A stretch of DNA of 64,000 bases from positions 13,060,578 to 13,124,577 of the forward strand of contig OX465119.1 of the NCBI GenBank assembly GCA_949987565.1. Reading direction: 5' to 3'. How positions within the stretch are numbered: position 1 is the first letter of the stretch; the number at the start of each line of letters is the position of its first letter. Below, piece by piece: positions 54,640 to 64,000 of this stretch. Origin of the DNA: Luidia sarsii (lineage: Eukaryota > Echinodermata > Asteroidea > Paxillosida > Luidiidae). The translations under genes and the position numbers were made by a program. The notes beneath the pieces are model-generated. The model saw nothing but the letters and a program-made list of their open reading frames with translations. It was not told the DNA's origin and did no database searches.

Positions 54640-54845
54640 TAAATAATTCCATTTCATCTGTTTAGGTCCAGAAATTTTACAAAAAGCCCTTTTAACCAAA
54701 TAATTTGTAATACCTTGCATGTAGTAATTTTATAATTTTGTAACTTGTTTTGGTTTTTTAACGTTGTATTCAGCGCTTAGAGGCCTTTACTGGCAATTTG
54801 GGCGCTTTATAAATACCCTTCTATTATTATAATTATTATTAAAAC
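54294..54845 (+). mobile_element. Probable LINE 3' end (non-LTR retrotransposon)
   Basis: A short peptide frame ends RQKRHLKTYLFKQYFYD then stop at about 54501. The pattern LKTYLF near a C terminus is typical of reverse-transcriptase open frames of several LINE clades. Downstream is an AT-rich 3' region with an (AAT)n run (54598-54645), then GCGCTTTATAAATACCCTTC and another ATTATT run, a common LINE tail. The upstream reverse-transcriptase domain is absent, so this is a 5'-truncated copy. Clade not assigned. Confidence 0.45.
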
Positions 54846-55059
54846 TGTACATTTTGTTTACGGTAACCTTCCCCCTACCGGCTAAAAATATGATACACTT
54901 CACATCAAGACCAATTACGAACGGAAGACAAGTGACCTTGGCAGGCCGATCCTTCCTCGTGATTAAACCATTGGACACCTGATCACTCGGAAGCAGCATT
55001 GCAGGCCAAATTGGCGGTGGGCATCGGGGTAAACTTCCGTACTCGTTCTGGCCAGGGAC

Positions 55060-55615
55060 CATAATTGTCGGGTTTTGTTTGCACTGGGGATTTATGGGCC
55101 TGTGTTTTAATATTTGTGACCCGGCACAACGACATGGGTAATAACCCCCACTTTTAAGATTTTGAGATTTTCTAATGATGTGAAAGAGTATGCCATTAGC
55201 TTTCAGATGATATCAAAATTATTTCCGTGTGAACTGTGTTGTAAATAGTACAAGGTGACTTCGCTTGTTCATTTGGTACCAGACACAATATAGCAGCACC
55301 ATACTAACTCCTCATTCAAAAAGGCAGGAACTTTACATTTTCATGAAAACAGTACTCAAACACTGCCCCGAAATCCTCGTTTTTTCAACATTTAGAGACG
55401 GATTTCGTAAAAATCTTTTGGACATAATATCCTCCAATACATTAACTTTCCAAAAATACAAAAAACAAAAATTGATTTTAAATCAAATTGAGAAGATACT
55501 TTGACTTCAGGCGTTGTTTACTCGAAAAGTGTTTTGGTGGGATATTCCTCATGTCGTTGTGCCGGGTCACAATTGTCGGATTTTGTTTGTGCTGGGGATT
55601 TATGGGCCTGTGTTG
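55060..55615. repeat. 44-bp direct repeat flanking a family G element
   Basis: AATTGTCGGGTTTTGTTTGC and the following bases to CCTGTGTT (about 55061-55105) recur right after the MITE at 55571-55614 with a few substitutions. Either the MITE lies between members of a tandem duplication, or the copy arose by rearrangement. Confidence 0.75.
55116..55570 (+). mobile_element. Family G MITE, long form
   Basis: Ends GTGACCCGGCACAACGACAT and CATGTCGTTGTGCCGGGTCAC-type repeat. The interior matches the 4.09- and 31.5-kb copies with a deletion of about 12 bp (the CGAAAGCGGC part). The left end carries ACGACATG, which elsewhere marks the right end, so the terminal repeats may have been homogenised. Confidence 0.85.
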
Positions 55616-55934
55616 ATTTGTCAGCCTTCTCGTTGGAGCGTGTACTTTTCTTTTACACTCACGGTGATTGATGTATTCCGTGTCATTCTGGTCAACGGGC
55701 ACGTTGGTAGTATCAAACCCAACTGCAACATTGTCCAAGTTCGAAGTGTATGGAGACGATTTCAAATGCAATTTCAATGTTATTCCTGGAGGGGAATGTT
55801 CTACACGGCCAGCCTTGTTCAGACCGGAAGCTGTACAATAATGTACGCAAGCCAATTAACCTGGCACTGTCCAATAGGCTGCGTGTGATACAAATTGCAG
55901 TGAAGTCCCGTCAAAGTCTGTCCAACCTAACACC
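55616..55934. other. No recognised gene
   Basis: A plus-strand frame (55514-55888) starts inside the MITE and shows no known domain. Confidence 0.5.
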
Positions 55935-56395
55935 ATCTCAACCCAACTCAACCCACCCCATCCCAACCCAACCCTACTCAACCCACTCCAACTTAACCCA
56001 CTCCAATCCAATCCAACCCAACCCAACCCAACCCAACCAATCCACCCAATCCAACCAAACCCAACGCATCACAAACAAATCCACTTCAACCCGGCCCATC
56101 CAACCCTACTCAACCCATTCCAACCCAACCAAACTCAACCCAACCCAACCCAACCCAACCCATCCCAACCCAACCCATCCCAACCCAACCCAACCCAACC
56201 CAACCCAACCCACCAAATCCAACCCAACCCAACCCAACCCAACCGAACCCATCCCAACCCAACCCAACAAATCCAACCCAACCCAACCCATCCCAACCCA
56301 CCAAATCCAACCAAACTCAACACAACCCAACCTATCCCACCTTATCCAACAAAACCCAACGCATCACAACCCAATAAAAGTCCCAAATCCAGCCC
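55935..56395. repeat. (CCCAA)n pentanucleotide tract
   Basis: AACCC/CCCAA repeats with ATCC and CTC variants on the plus strand. Confidence 0.95.
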
Positions 56396-56800
56396 CAACC
56401 AACCAACCAACCAACCATTCCCAGTTCTATACCAAAACCATTACATCCAAAAACCAACCAAACCAACCCCTGCACAATCCACACACACAAAAACCACTAC
56501 CAATCTAAACTAACATTATTTTGATCACACCACTCACCTCTACCATCCTTGCCACAGTCGTAAATTTGACATTGACACAATCGCTATCAGAGCGGGCAAT
56601 CACATTTACATACATATAACACCGACCGACCGACCGACCAACCAACCCGACAAACCAACCAACCAATCAACCGACCAACCAACCAACCAATCAACCAACT
56701 CGACGAACCAACCAACAAATCAACCAACTAACCAACCAACCAACCAACTGACCGACGAACCAGCCAATCAATCACCCAACCAACCAACGTTACCCAGTTC
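56396..56800. repeat. (CCAA)n/(CCGA)n tract with duplicated unique segment
   Basis: CCAA runs at 56396-56420 and CCGACC/CCAACC at 56627-56790. A unique segment (CATCCTTGCCACAGTCGTAA...GAGCGGGCAATCAC) at about 56474-56622 is repeated at about 56845-56985, a spacing near 360 bp. Confidence 0.85.
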
Positions 56801-57065
56801 TACCAAACTCAACCCAACCCGAACCCAGCCAAACCAACCCATGCGCAATCAACGCCCACAAAATACCGCTTCCATGCAATCTAAACCGGCACTCACCCCT
56901 GTCATCCTTGCCACAGTCGTAAATTTGACCTTGACACGACTCGCTATCAGAGCGGGCAATCACCTTTACATCCATATCACACTGTTGTTTTCCGCAAACA
57001 CAGAAACGGTCACGTCCCACATTGTATACACCAGAGACAAAAGTTGTAATTCACTGATAGGTAAA

Positions 57066-57110
57066 AATGTCTTTGGGAAAGGACCTGCAAGGATCGAAAC
57101 GTCAGGATCT
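57066..57110 (+). repeat. H1 repeat fragment
   Basis: CTTTGGGAAAGGACCTGCAA then GGATCGAAACGTCAGGATC. The hairpin loop is altered. Confidence 0.65.
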
Positions 57111-57176
57111 CTGATCTTTTTGTTTGTATCATTTTACTGATACGTTTACAGCTGAACATTGTATAGCCTGGTGTTA

Positions 57177-57365
57177 GCGTCGAGGAGAATGTAATTCAAT
57201 GAGGTTTTGCAATGCTCAGAGTTTGACTCAGCGCTTTGCCCGATTAAGCAGGAGTTGAGGGTTCGAATCCCGCCCGAGCTGCCAGATTTTTTGTTTTTCA
57301 TCAAATCAGGCTTCGAGCTCAGCATTCGGTGCTAGTTATGTCGCGGGGCAAACCCCTCATTGAAT
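57177..57365. mobile_element. Family P element, shorter copy
   Basis: Ends GCGTCGAGGAGAATGTAATT and CAATGAGG on the left, GGGGCAAACCCCTCATTGAA on the right. The internal tRNA-like 3' half has B box GGTTCGAATCCC followed by GCCCGAGCTGCC. The A-box side is missing. Confidence 0.7.
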
Positions 57366-57423
57366 AGCTGAACATTGGCCATGCCATTATACGTACAGAC
57401 AACCGGGTATTTAATGTCTATAC

Positions 57424-57603
57424 AACGTGATATACAAAAATGTTGCAAACTGCTTACTGACTAAAATTACCAAAATGCAACTCTTAAAATTAAGTGGGCC
57501 TGACGTTTCGATCCCAGCAGGACCTTTCTCAAATGGCAGAGAGAAAGGTCTGCCTTTGAGAAAGGTCCTGCTAGGATCGAAACGTCAGGCCCACTAAATG
57601 TTA
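57424..57603. repeat. H1 repeat, inverted pair
   Basis: Tail GTTGCAAACTGCTTACTGAC, minus-strand core (GACGTTTCGATCCCAGCAGG), a short spacer GGCAGAGAGAAAGGTC, then a plus-strand core (CTGCCTTTGAGAAAGG, hairpin, GATCGAAACGTCAGGCCC). A GTCTATACAACGT sequence occurs on both sides (57416 and 57605), a possible target duplication. Confidence 0.8.
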
Positions 57604-57709
57604 AGGTCTATACAACGTCGTGAACAAATAGGTTTACAGCAATTTGCCTTAGGATGTGCATTGTCAACAGAAAGATGATACATACATTTTAAAGGGTGAA
57701 GAATAACAA

Positions 57710-57881
57710 TTATTGGTCGATGTTTGTTGGAGTGAAGATTTCTCGGAAAGTACAGCATCCCAGACCGTAAGATTTCAACATGCGGACACTATCATGCACA
57801 TCTATAAACTGTGCAAATTAGAAGGAAATCTGAGGGCATCGATGTTTTTCTAATCTTCCCAATGTTTTATTGGGCCTTTGA
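57710..57881 (-). mobile_element. Family A MITE, half copy
   Basis: Runs from the centre-proximal TCGATGTTTG part to the end CCCAATGTTTTATTGGGCCT. The other half is absent. Confidence 0.75.
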
Positions 57882-58860
57882 GGAAGGCAAATCTTCTTAT
57901 TTACACACTTAAAGTTATTCAGCTGAGCAGCCATGCTGGCATAAATTCTTCATTAATCCCAAAGTCACTACTTTTGCATCTGAATCAAATCACGATGCAA
58001 AAAGTCGTCTGAAGTTACTTCGAACCAGCGAGTTTATTTCGTGCAAACTGCATCGCACGTGTCGACAGCATCACCACGACCAGGTATTCAAAGACATGTG
58101 GTTTTTCCGTCAGCAATTCGGGCGGGAAAAAGTAAGACCAACGCGCCGTAATTGTTCTGATTTGAGACAGGTCAGATTCAATCACGGTCGTGCCTTTAAT
58201 AGTACGGCAGTGCGGTATCCGTAAGGAATTAAGGCTTAGAATTATACCGCACACACTCAACTCCCCTCCTGTTCTGCTTCGCCACAAACAATACTAGGCA
58301 GAGCTATCTCTAATGACACAGGTGGCGCAATAATTATCCACACGGCTTACATAGACAACAATTATCGACAACCTATTAGAAAAAAAAAGGGACAGATGGT
58401 TTAAGCAGACGAGTAATGTACCCAGACCCCCCCTACGAATATTTTATGCTGAATTGCTCAACCTAAATAGCTGTTCTTTTTTAATTTTTAAGGGAACGTT
58501 ACACATTAGGGGGAAAAATTATGGAAAATTTCCAATACGGGGAAATTAAATATCAAACGAGGCATTAACGAAGCCAATTGATAGTGATGTGGACATATGT
58601 TTGTTCTTCAGTCGACTGACAGACGCCATGGCTCTAGCCACCAACTGGTGGGGAGACCAGTGTAGTCGTTCTACTTCATCTGATTTGATGAAAGTAAGCT
58701 TGAGGAGTTAAGAGAGGAGTTATTTTCCCGCCCCTTTTTTTTTGGGGGGGGGGCAGGGAGGAGGGAGGGTGATGGTGTTTGTTTGGTTTTTTTTCTTTTG
58801 CTCATCTGTCTATTTGTTTATATCAGTTTGCATGCCTCACTCTCTCAGTCTGACGATTTA
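57882..58860. other. No recognised gene
   Basis: Mixed sequence with a T/G run at 58735-58755. No recognisable feature. Confidence 0.5.
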
Positions 58861-59010
58861 TGTCGTTTGAAAAATTGGTAAAGCAAACTTTGACTGGACC
58901 GGGATTTGAACCCGAGATCTCTGGATTAACGTACCAGTGCTCTCTTCAATCTGAGCTATCCAGCCCTTTAAGATGGTGGCCTCTCCTAATAGTCAACTAG
59001 TCTGTGCCTT
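58861..59010 (-). repeat. Family S tRNA-like repeat
   Basis: The tRNA-like part is at 58892-58965: acceptor GGCTGGA/TCCAGTC, A box TAGCTCAGATTG, anticodon-arm CTGGTACGTTAATCCAG, B box GGTTCAAATCCC. The leader GACTAGTTGACTATTAGGAG and GGCCACCATCT is the same as at 33.36 kb. Confidence 0.75.
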
Positions 59011-59074
59011 GGTTTGTTTGCCGTTCATAGATATAACATGGTCTCGATTCGTGTCGGTTCGTGTCGACATTAAA

Positions 59075-59319
59075 AAGGTAATAAAAAAAACCGTGACGGT
59101 TTTTGCACCATTCTGTAGTGTAAGAAATAGCCTATGACTTGCGAGTAATAAACTATTTGTCGATGTTTGAGTGAAGATTTCTAGGGAAGTACAGCATCCC
59201 AGACCGTAATATTTCAACATGAGGATTCTATCATGACCATCTACAAACTGTGTAAATTAGAAGGAAATCTGTGGACATCGATGTTTTCCGATCTTCCCAA
59301 TGTTGTATTGGGCCTTTAA
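59075..59319 (-). mobile_element. Family A MITE, half copy
   Basis: From CCGTGACGGTTTTTGCACC through a decayed central palindrome (ACTTGCGAGTAATAAACTAT) to the end CAATGTTGTATTGGGCCTTT. Confidence 0.8.
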
Positions 59320-59671
59320 CTATAGTGATCGACTGGACAGCTCGTCCCGACCTCGCTTTCACACCGGACGTTACTATCGCAACTTTCAGACGTTTTTTTA
59401 CCTCTCGGCCGATAACTCACTGACTGGTGATGACATGGCCCCCGCTAGGTCGCGTCCGACTTCATTATGGCTACGACTTTGATTTATACACGAATCAATG
59501 GGAACCCGTTGGCTAGTGGCTTCGGGCAAATCCCATAGACTTATTTGTTATTCCCGGCCATAGTCGTAGAGCCCCTTAACAGAAACTTGTTTCTTTTAGG
59601 TAATCCTACGGGAGCTAATAGGGTATTATTAATTGTTATCTGTTGATTATTTGTTAGTGAAGTTAATACAA
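59320..59671. other. No recognised gene
   Basis: Mixed sequence with no recognisable feature. Confidence 0.5.
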
Positions 59672-59780
59672 GACCTGTTGCAAACTGCTCATTGACTAAA
59701 AATTTAAAATGACCTGCAATACATAAATCTCAAAAACTTAGAGGGCCTGACGTTTGGATCCTAGCAGGACCTTTCGCTTT
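59672..59780 (-). repeat. H1 repeat
   Basis: Tail GTTGCAAACTGCTCATTGAC, then GGGCCTGACGTTTGGATCCT and AGCAGGACCTTTCGC. The GAAACGTC core carries a C-to-G change relative to the consensus strand. Confidence 0.75.
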
Positions 59781-59910
59781 TTTTTGCATTTAATTATTTG
59801 TTAGTGTGTATTTTGTGTGGTTCATTGTGATATCCCGGAAAAATGAAATATATTTTGGATACGGCGCCTACATACACCGTGTCTGATCGTACCTTCCTGG
59901 TGAACAACTG

Positions 59911-60152
59911 GGGTAAATTTCATAGAGCCGCTTAAGCGCCCAAACCTGCTTAAGCACAAAAAGTCAGGGTTCGAAGGATCACCTTGCCAACCCAAACTTC
60001 GACTTTCGTTTCCTGCTAAGTAAAGAAGAGTGGACTACAAGTCAAAAGCAATTGACATCACATCGCGGTGCGGTTTATAATCCTGTTTACACAAGGGAGA
60101 CTTTTCCTGCTTAGCAGATTTTCACGCTTAAGCGGCTCTATGAAATTGGGCC
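59911..60152. mobile_element. MITE-like element (family E)
   Basis: Inverted ends GGGTAAATTTCATAGAGCCG and CGGCTCTATGAAATTGGGCC, followed inward by CTTAAGCG/CGCTTAAG and CTGCTTAAGCA/CTGCTTAGCAG. Length 242 bp. Confidence 0.75.
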
Positions 60153-60394
60153 AAGCTTGTGGTGCTCAACTCATTACTATTTCAAAGTACCTCCCATATC
60201 CTTTTCCTAAAACATACGAACCTGACACTCGGGTCGCGGTCGCGAGACCATAAAAGACGAGCTTTTTCAGCGTTCACCCCGATAACCATCTATAGCGTCC
60301 AGGGTAGGCGATAACGAACGTGACCCGGATGTAATACCACCGCCGTATATAGCCATGCGAGACATCCTCTTTCAGGAAGGGCCACCAAGCAAAT

Positions 60395-60858
60395 GTGACC
60401 CGGCACAGCGACATGAGGAATATCCCACCAAAACACTTGACGAGTAAACAACGCCTGAAGTCAAAGTATCTTCTCAATTCAATACAAGATCAATTTTTCT
60501 TTTTTGTATTTTCGGAAAGTTAATGCATCGGAGGATATTATGTCCAAAGGATTTTTCCGAAATCCGTCTCTAAATGTTGAAAAAAACGAGGATTTCGGGG
60601 AGAGTTTGTGTACTGTTTTCATGAAAATGTAAAATTCCTGCCTTTTTGAATGGCCGCTTTCGAGGAGTCAGAATGGCGTGCTATATTGTGTCTGGTGCCA
60701 AATGAAGGAGCGATGCCCACTTGTACTATTTACAACAAAGTTCACTCGGAAATAATTTTGATATCATTCGAAAGCTAATGGTATACTCTTTCACATCATT
60801 AGAAAATCTAAAAAATCTCAAAAGTGGGGTTATTCCTCATTATGCTGTGCCGGGTCAC
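60395..60858 (-). mobile_element. Family G MITE, long form
   Basis: Reverse orientation: GTGACCCGGCACAGCGACAT on the left, ATTATGCTGTGCCGGGTCAC on the right. The flanks AAAT and AAGT differ, so a duplication is not clean here. The interior aligns with the other long copies. Confidence 0.85.
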
Positions 60859-61052
60859 AAGTGTAAAACAAACTCTTCCCTCGTCGTCTATTTTTAGCAT
60901 CCAAGCTGGACATTACCTCATCGCTTGCCTTTCCGGTGCAACATCGCGCGGCCTGTGTCAGTCAGCCGGGAGGCGGGGCCGGAGGGGGGGGGGTGATTGA
61001 CAAACGCGAGTGTGCGCATGCTCGTCACAGGCGCACAATTTCTGGTGCTCAT

Positions 61053-61479
61053 GGGCCTTTTCCCAAACGCAGTGGCTGTTGTTACGGCAGTCGTCCGTAT
61101 GGTTCCCTGACTTCACAGTATTTGTCAGGATGTTTAGCTCTTGGAACCAGACTATCAGCTAATAGACTGGTTCAACCAGCCTGCAATGCTGACGAAATAC
61201 AATCAAGTCAGGGAACCACACGGACGACTGCCGTAACAACAGCCACTGCGTTTTCCAAAACCCGGCTTAAGGCTTCGGCTCCGGCTCATCCAAACGCCGA
61301 AACACAGGTTGGAGTTCTTTGTTGAACTTGAAGTTGAAGCTTTGGATTCCTTTTCAAAACGCTGTATAACATTAAAAAAATGATGCCAATGGCTTCATGT
61401 TTTCATGCTTTGTCGTCCGAAATGAATGAAAGAACTAGAGACAAAGCCAGAGCCTAAGCCGGGTTTTGGAAAAAGGGCC
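61053..61479. mobile_element. MITE-like element (family R) with nested fold-back
   Basis: Ends GGGCCTTTTCC (left, then interrupted) and GGTTTTGGAAAAAGGGCC (right). After the insert, the left sequence resumes as TTTTCCAAAACCCGGCTTAA and GGCTTCGGCTCC, complementary to the right side AGCCTAAGCCGGG. Confidence 0.65.
61065..61253. mobile_element. Fold-back element nested in family R
   Basis: Arms of 46-49 bp beginning AAACGCAGTGGCTGTTGTTA on both strands, with inner pairs (AACCAGACTATCAG/CTAATAGACTGGTT). TTTTCC of the host is present on both sides (61058-61063 and 61251-61256), consistent with a 6-bp duplication, although the boundary is uncertain by a base or two. Confidence 0.7.
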
Positions 61480-61704
61480 AAAGAGCCACTTTCGTACAAC
61501 TGCAGAATACTGGAGCACCAGCATTTTGTTGAAGCGCATAACGGCATCGCTAACTGTTCCACTCAGGGCGGATGTTCGTGCTGCAGTCGCTCGAAGGAGC
61601 TGTGCCCTGTTTTTGTACAGCCAGGCTTCCCGTACGTAGTTAAGCAATTTTTGTGGGAAATAAATGAGACTTTAGGCTTTGCATGGTGGGTGAAACAATC
61701 ATAG

Positions 61705-62022
61705 GAGGGTTTGCGGTGACACCACGTAAAATGTCTCTCTTAAAAAAGAGGTGTGGTTCTGAAAAGAACAAGAGTGATAACTCTATAGGAGGGTTTGCGG
61801 TGAGACCCTGTATAAAGTCTCTTAAAGAAGAGGTGTGGTTCCGAAAAGAACAAGAGTGATAACTCTATAGGAGGGTTTGCGGTGACACCCTGTATAAGGT
61901 CATCATCTCCTGATGACGGCCAGAGCATACTGGCCGGAACGTCGAGTTACCACTCAGGTTCTTTTCAGAACCACACCTCTTCTTTGAGAGACCTTATACA
62001 TGGTGTCACCGCAAACCCTCCT
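61705..62022. repeat. H2 repeat: two direct plus one inverted unit
   Basis: GGAGGGTTTGCGGTGA starts at about 61705, 61789 and 61871, giving two direct units of about 83 bp and a third. A plus-strand hammerhead-like core follows: CTGATGA (61910-61916), arms CGGCCAG/CTGGCCG, GAACGTC (61937-61943) and GAG. Then comes the histone-like stem-loop GGTTCT-TTTC-AGAACC (61957-61972), and the inverted tail ends ACCGCAAACCCTCCTAT. Complements of the stem-loop also occur in the direct units (about 61752 and 61838). Confidence 0.75.
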
Positions 62023-62262
62023 ATAATTGTATTAAAACCAAAGGGGGGGCTTCAACACCTCTGTTAAATCAGCCCATATGGGCGCTTTGCCATGGAAACG
62101 TTTTTCTTTCCCTCTCCGTTAAACAGGACCACCCGACTGCAGTTCTTTGTTGAAGTTAAAACTTTTGGGTTCTTTAGGAGATATACGGCAATTAATGGTT
62201 GAATTGTTTCTGACTTACACCCCTTCCCAAACCAAGACTAATCGACTGTCGGGGAAAGCCAG

Positions 62263-62334
62263 GGCTGGATAGCTCAGATGGAAGAGCACTGGTACGTTAG
62301 TCCAGACGTCTCTGGTTCAAATCCCGGTCCAGTC
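62263..62334 (+). repeat. Family S tRNA-like repeat
   Basis: The best-kept tRNA-like copy: acceptor GGCTGGA/TCCAGTC, A box TAGCTCAGATGG, D-arm GCTC/GAGC, anticodon arm CTGG/CCAG around TACGTTAGT, B box GGTTCAAATCC. The position before the GTT triplet is C instead of the T expected in real tRNAs. The upstream flank (GGCAATTAATGGTTGAATTG) matches the 12.2-kb copy. Confidence 0.75.
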
Positions 62335-62914
62335 AAAGCTTTCTTGACCAAATTTTTCAATTTAAGATTATCATGACAAGTGGTCAAGTAGAATGGCACG
62401 TAGGTGCTTCCGTACTTGCCACAGGGAGAATTTGAAACGCGAAGAAACCACGTGGTACATATCGCACAATCGGCCATAGCGGTATGCACACATCAAGGTG
62501 ATCATGTTACACCACTGGGTAGACATTATTTCAATTTACATAGCTGGGAACCAGAATGTTTCCACTGAACAACAAACAAAGAAAGCTCAGTCGATGTGAG
62601 GGAAGAAGTTGTCGCGTGCGTGCATGCACTTACCAAAACAAAACACACCCCAAAACCTTGCCAAACGCAGACTCGAATATTGACTGTATCACATTACGGT
62701 AAGCGTGCTCTACATTACTTAATCTCCAATCTACATAATCGTTCAAGCATTATCTTGGCCCATTGCCAGGTGGAAACCTGGCTGATTTTCAAAATTGATT
62801 GGGATGGGGCGAGGTGATATACAGTAGTGTACAAAACATTAACGCTATCGTTTCTGCGAAACCTTACGTGTTAACAATGGTTTTAAGTTGGACGCATTTT
62901 CAATTGATTGATTT
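62335..62914. other. No recognised gene
   Basis: Mixed sequence with no recognisable feature. Confidence 0.5.
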
Positions 62915-63162
62915 GTGACGCGGCACAGCATAATGAGGAATAACCCCACTTTTGAGATTTTGAGGTTTTCTAATGATGTGAAAGAGTATACCATTGGCTT
63001 TCAAATTATATCAAAATATAATATCCTCTAATACTTAAAATTTCAGAAAATACAAAAAAAAAATTATTTGTAAACGAATTTTTGAAGATACTTTAACTTC
63101 AGGCGTTGTTTACTCCAAAAGTGTTTTGGTGGGATATTTCTCATGTCGTTGTGCCGGGTCAC
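62915..63162 (+). mobile_element. Family G MITE, short form
   Basis: Ends GTGACGCGGCACAGC (one change) and GTTGTGCCGGGTCAC, flanked by ATTT on both sides. Length 248 bp, close to the 6.13-kb copy. Confidence 0.85.
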
Positions 63163-63245
63163 ATTTGTGTGTTTTGTGTGTGTGCGTTAATTCGATTCTA
63201 GGTCGGACTTTGCACACGGTGAACAATGTTTTCCAACCAACCTCT

Positions 63246-63884
63246 TTCGCACGAAAGAGAGAGGGGGAGAGAGGGGGAGATAGGAAGAGACAAGGGAGAG
63301 AGATGGGGAGAGAGAGGGGGAGAGGGAGAGAGAGACGGGGGAAGAGAAGGAGATAGAGATGGGGAGAGAAGGGGAGAGAGGGGGAGGGAGAGAGGGAAAG
63401 ATAGGGAGAGACAAGGGGAGAGAGAGGTGGAGGGAGAGGGGAGAGGTAGAGGGGGTGGGGAGAGAGAGAGGGGGGAAGAGAAGGAGATAGAGATGGGGAG
63501 AGAAGGGGAGAGAGGGGGAGAGGGAGAGAGGGAAAGATAGGGAGGGACAAGGAGATAGAGATGGGGAGAGAGGGGGAGAGAGGGGGAGGGAAAGAGGGAA
63601 AGATGGGGAGAGACAAGGAGAGAGAGATGAGGAGAGAGGGGGGAGAGGGAGAGAGAGAGGGGGAAGAGAAGGAGATAGAGATGGGGAGAGAAGGGGAGAA
63701 AGGGGGAGAGAGGGGGAGGGAAAGATAGGGAGAGACAAGGGGAGAGAGATGTGGAGAGAGAGGGGAGAGAGGGATAGGGAGAGAGATTGGGGAGAGAGAG
63801 GGGGAGAGAGAGGTGGAGGGAGAGGGGAGAGGTAGAGGGGGTGGGGAGAGAGAGGGGGGGGTTGGAGGGAGAGAGGGGGTCTAA
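63246..63884. repeat. Purine-rich GAGAGGGGGA tract
   Basis: About 640 bp of plus-strand purines. A segment with GAAGGAGATAGAGATGGGGA recurs several times at 80-130-bp spacing. Confidence 0.95.
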
Positions 63885-64000
63885 TAATCAGTTTCGGTTT
63901 TGTAATAGCGGAATAAATCGACGACGTGACAGATGGTATCTGGAAATGTATGACTATTTATTTGTTCAGAGCGGGCGGCTCGGAGAGCCGCGCATGCGCG

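Noticed and set aside
62263..62334. A genuine tRNA-Asn-like gene (GTT triplet in the loop)
   Set aside because: The base before the triplet is C rather than T, the anticodon stem has a mismatch, and the same sequence with long flanks recurs as a dispersed repeat.
1..64000. Bacterial or viral operons, phage or toxin systems
   Set aside because: No ribosome-binding-site-led gene series, no conserved prokaryotic or viral protein, and repeat content typical of an animal genome.

Overview
The window reads as nuclear DNA of an animal, most likely a marine invertebrate. I cannot name the species. An echinoderm or other non-vertebrate deuterostome is a guess from the style of the repeats (tRNA-derived SINEs, many short inverted-repeat transposons, hammerhead-like motifs, very abundant microsatellites). 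There is one assembly gap of about 200 N near 26.0 kb. I recognise no host protein-coding gene, no intact tRNA or rRNA gene, and no operon-like or prokaryotic feature. Nearly all long open frames lie in simple repeats or transposon copies and carry no protein family I recognise. The only coding trace I would defend is a short peptide at the end of a LINE-like 3' tail near 54.5 kb.

About a quarter of the window is tandem or low-complexity DNA. Purine-rich (+ strand) tracts lie at 9.9, 10.5, 14.9, 22.8, 24.5, 25.6, 29.8, 42.5, 46.1, 49.0, 50.4 and 63.2 kb. Pyrimidine-rich tracts lie at 7.8, 14.6, 21.7, 32.5, 42.0 and 45.2 kb. True minisatellites include a 15-bp array (1.1 kb), 11-bp arrays (18.4 and 19.5 kb), a 5-bp array (23.6 kb), a 25-bp array (28.1-29.25 kb), a 67-70-bp array (35.6-36.8 kb) and an 18-bp array (40.2-41.1 kb).

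The rest is largely a graveyard of short dispersed elements, named here with working labels. Family A (about 350 bp, ends TTAAAGGCCC, central palindrome) has at least nine full or half copies plus a diverged subfamily A2. Family G (ends GTGACCCGGC) exists in a 250-bp and a 455-470-bp form, seven copies in all. H1 and H2 carry hammerhead-ribozyme-like cores; H2 also carries a stem-loop resembling the histone mRNA 3' end. Family S is a tRNA-derived SINE-like repeat. Family P is an inverted-repeat element enclosing a different tRNA-like segment. There are also several singleton fold-backs, one with telomere-like repeats inside. Elements are nested in each other: H1 in A with an 8-bp duplication, a Harbinger-like MITE in A2 with a TAA duplication, and one fold-back inside another at 61 kb.

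The most interesting object is the 25-bp satellite at 28.1-29.25 kb. Its unit is the A-box (D-arm) part of the S-family tRNA-like sequence. It runs from one GCTGG in the acceptor stem to a second GCTGG in the anticodon stem, repeated about 45 times, with a 13-unit (325-bp) higher-order block duplicated exactly at every diagnostic position.
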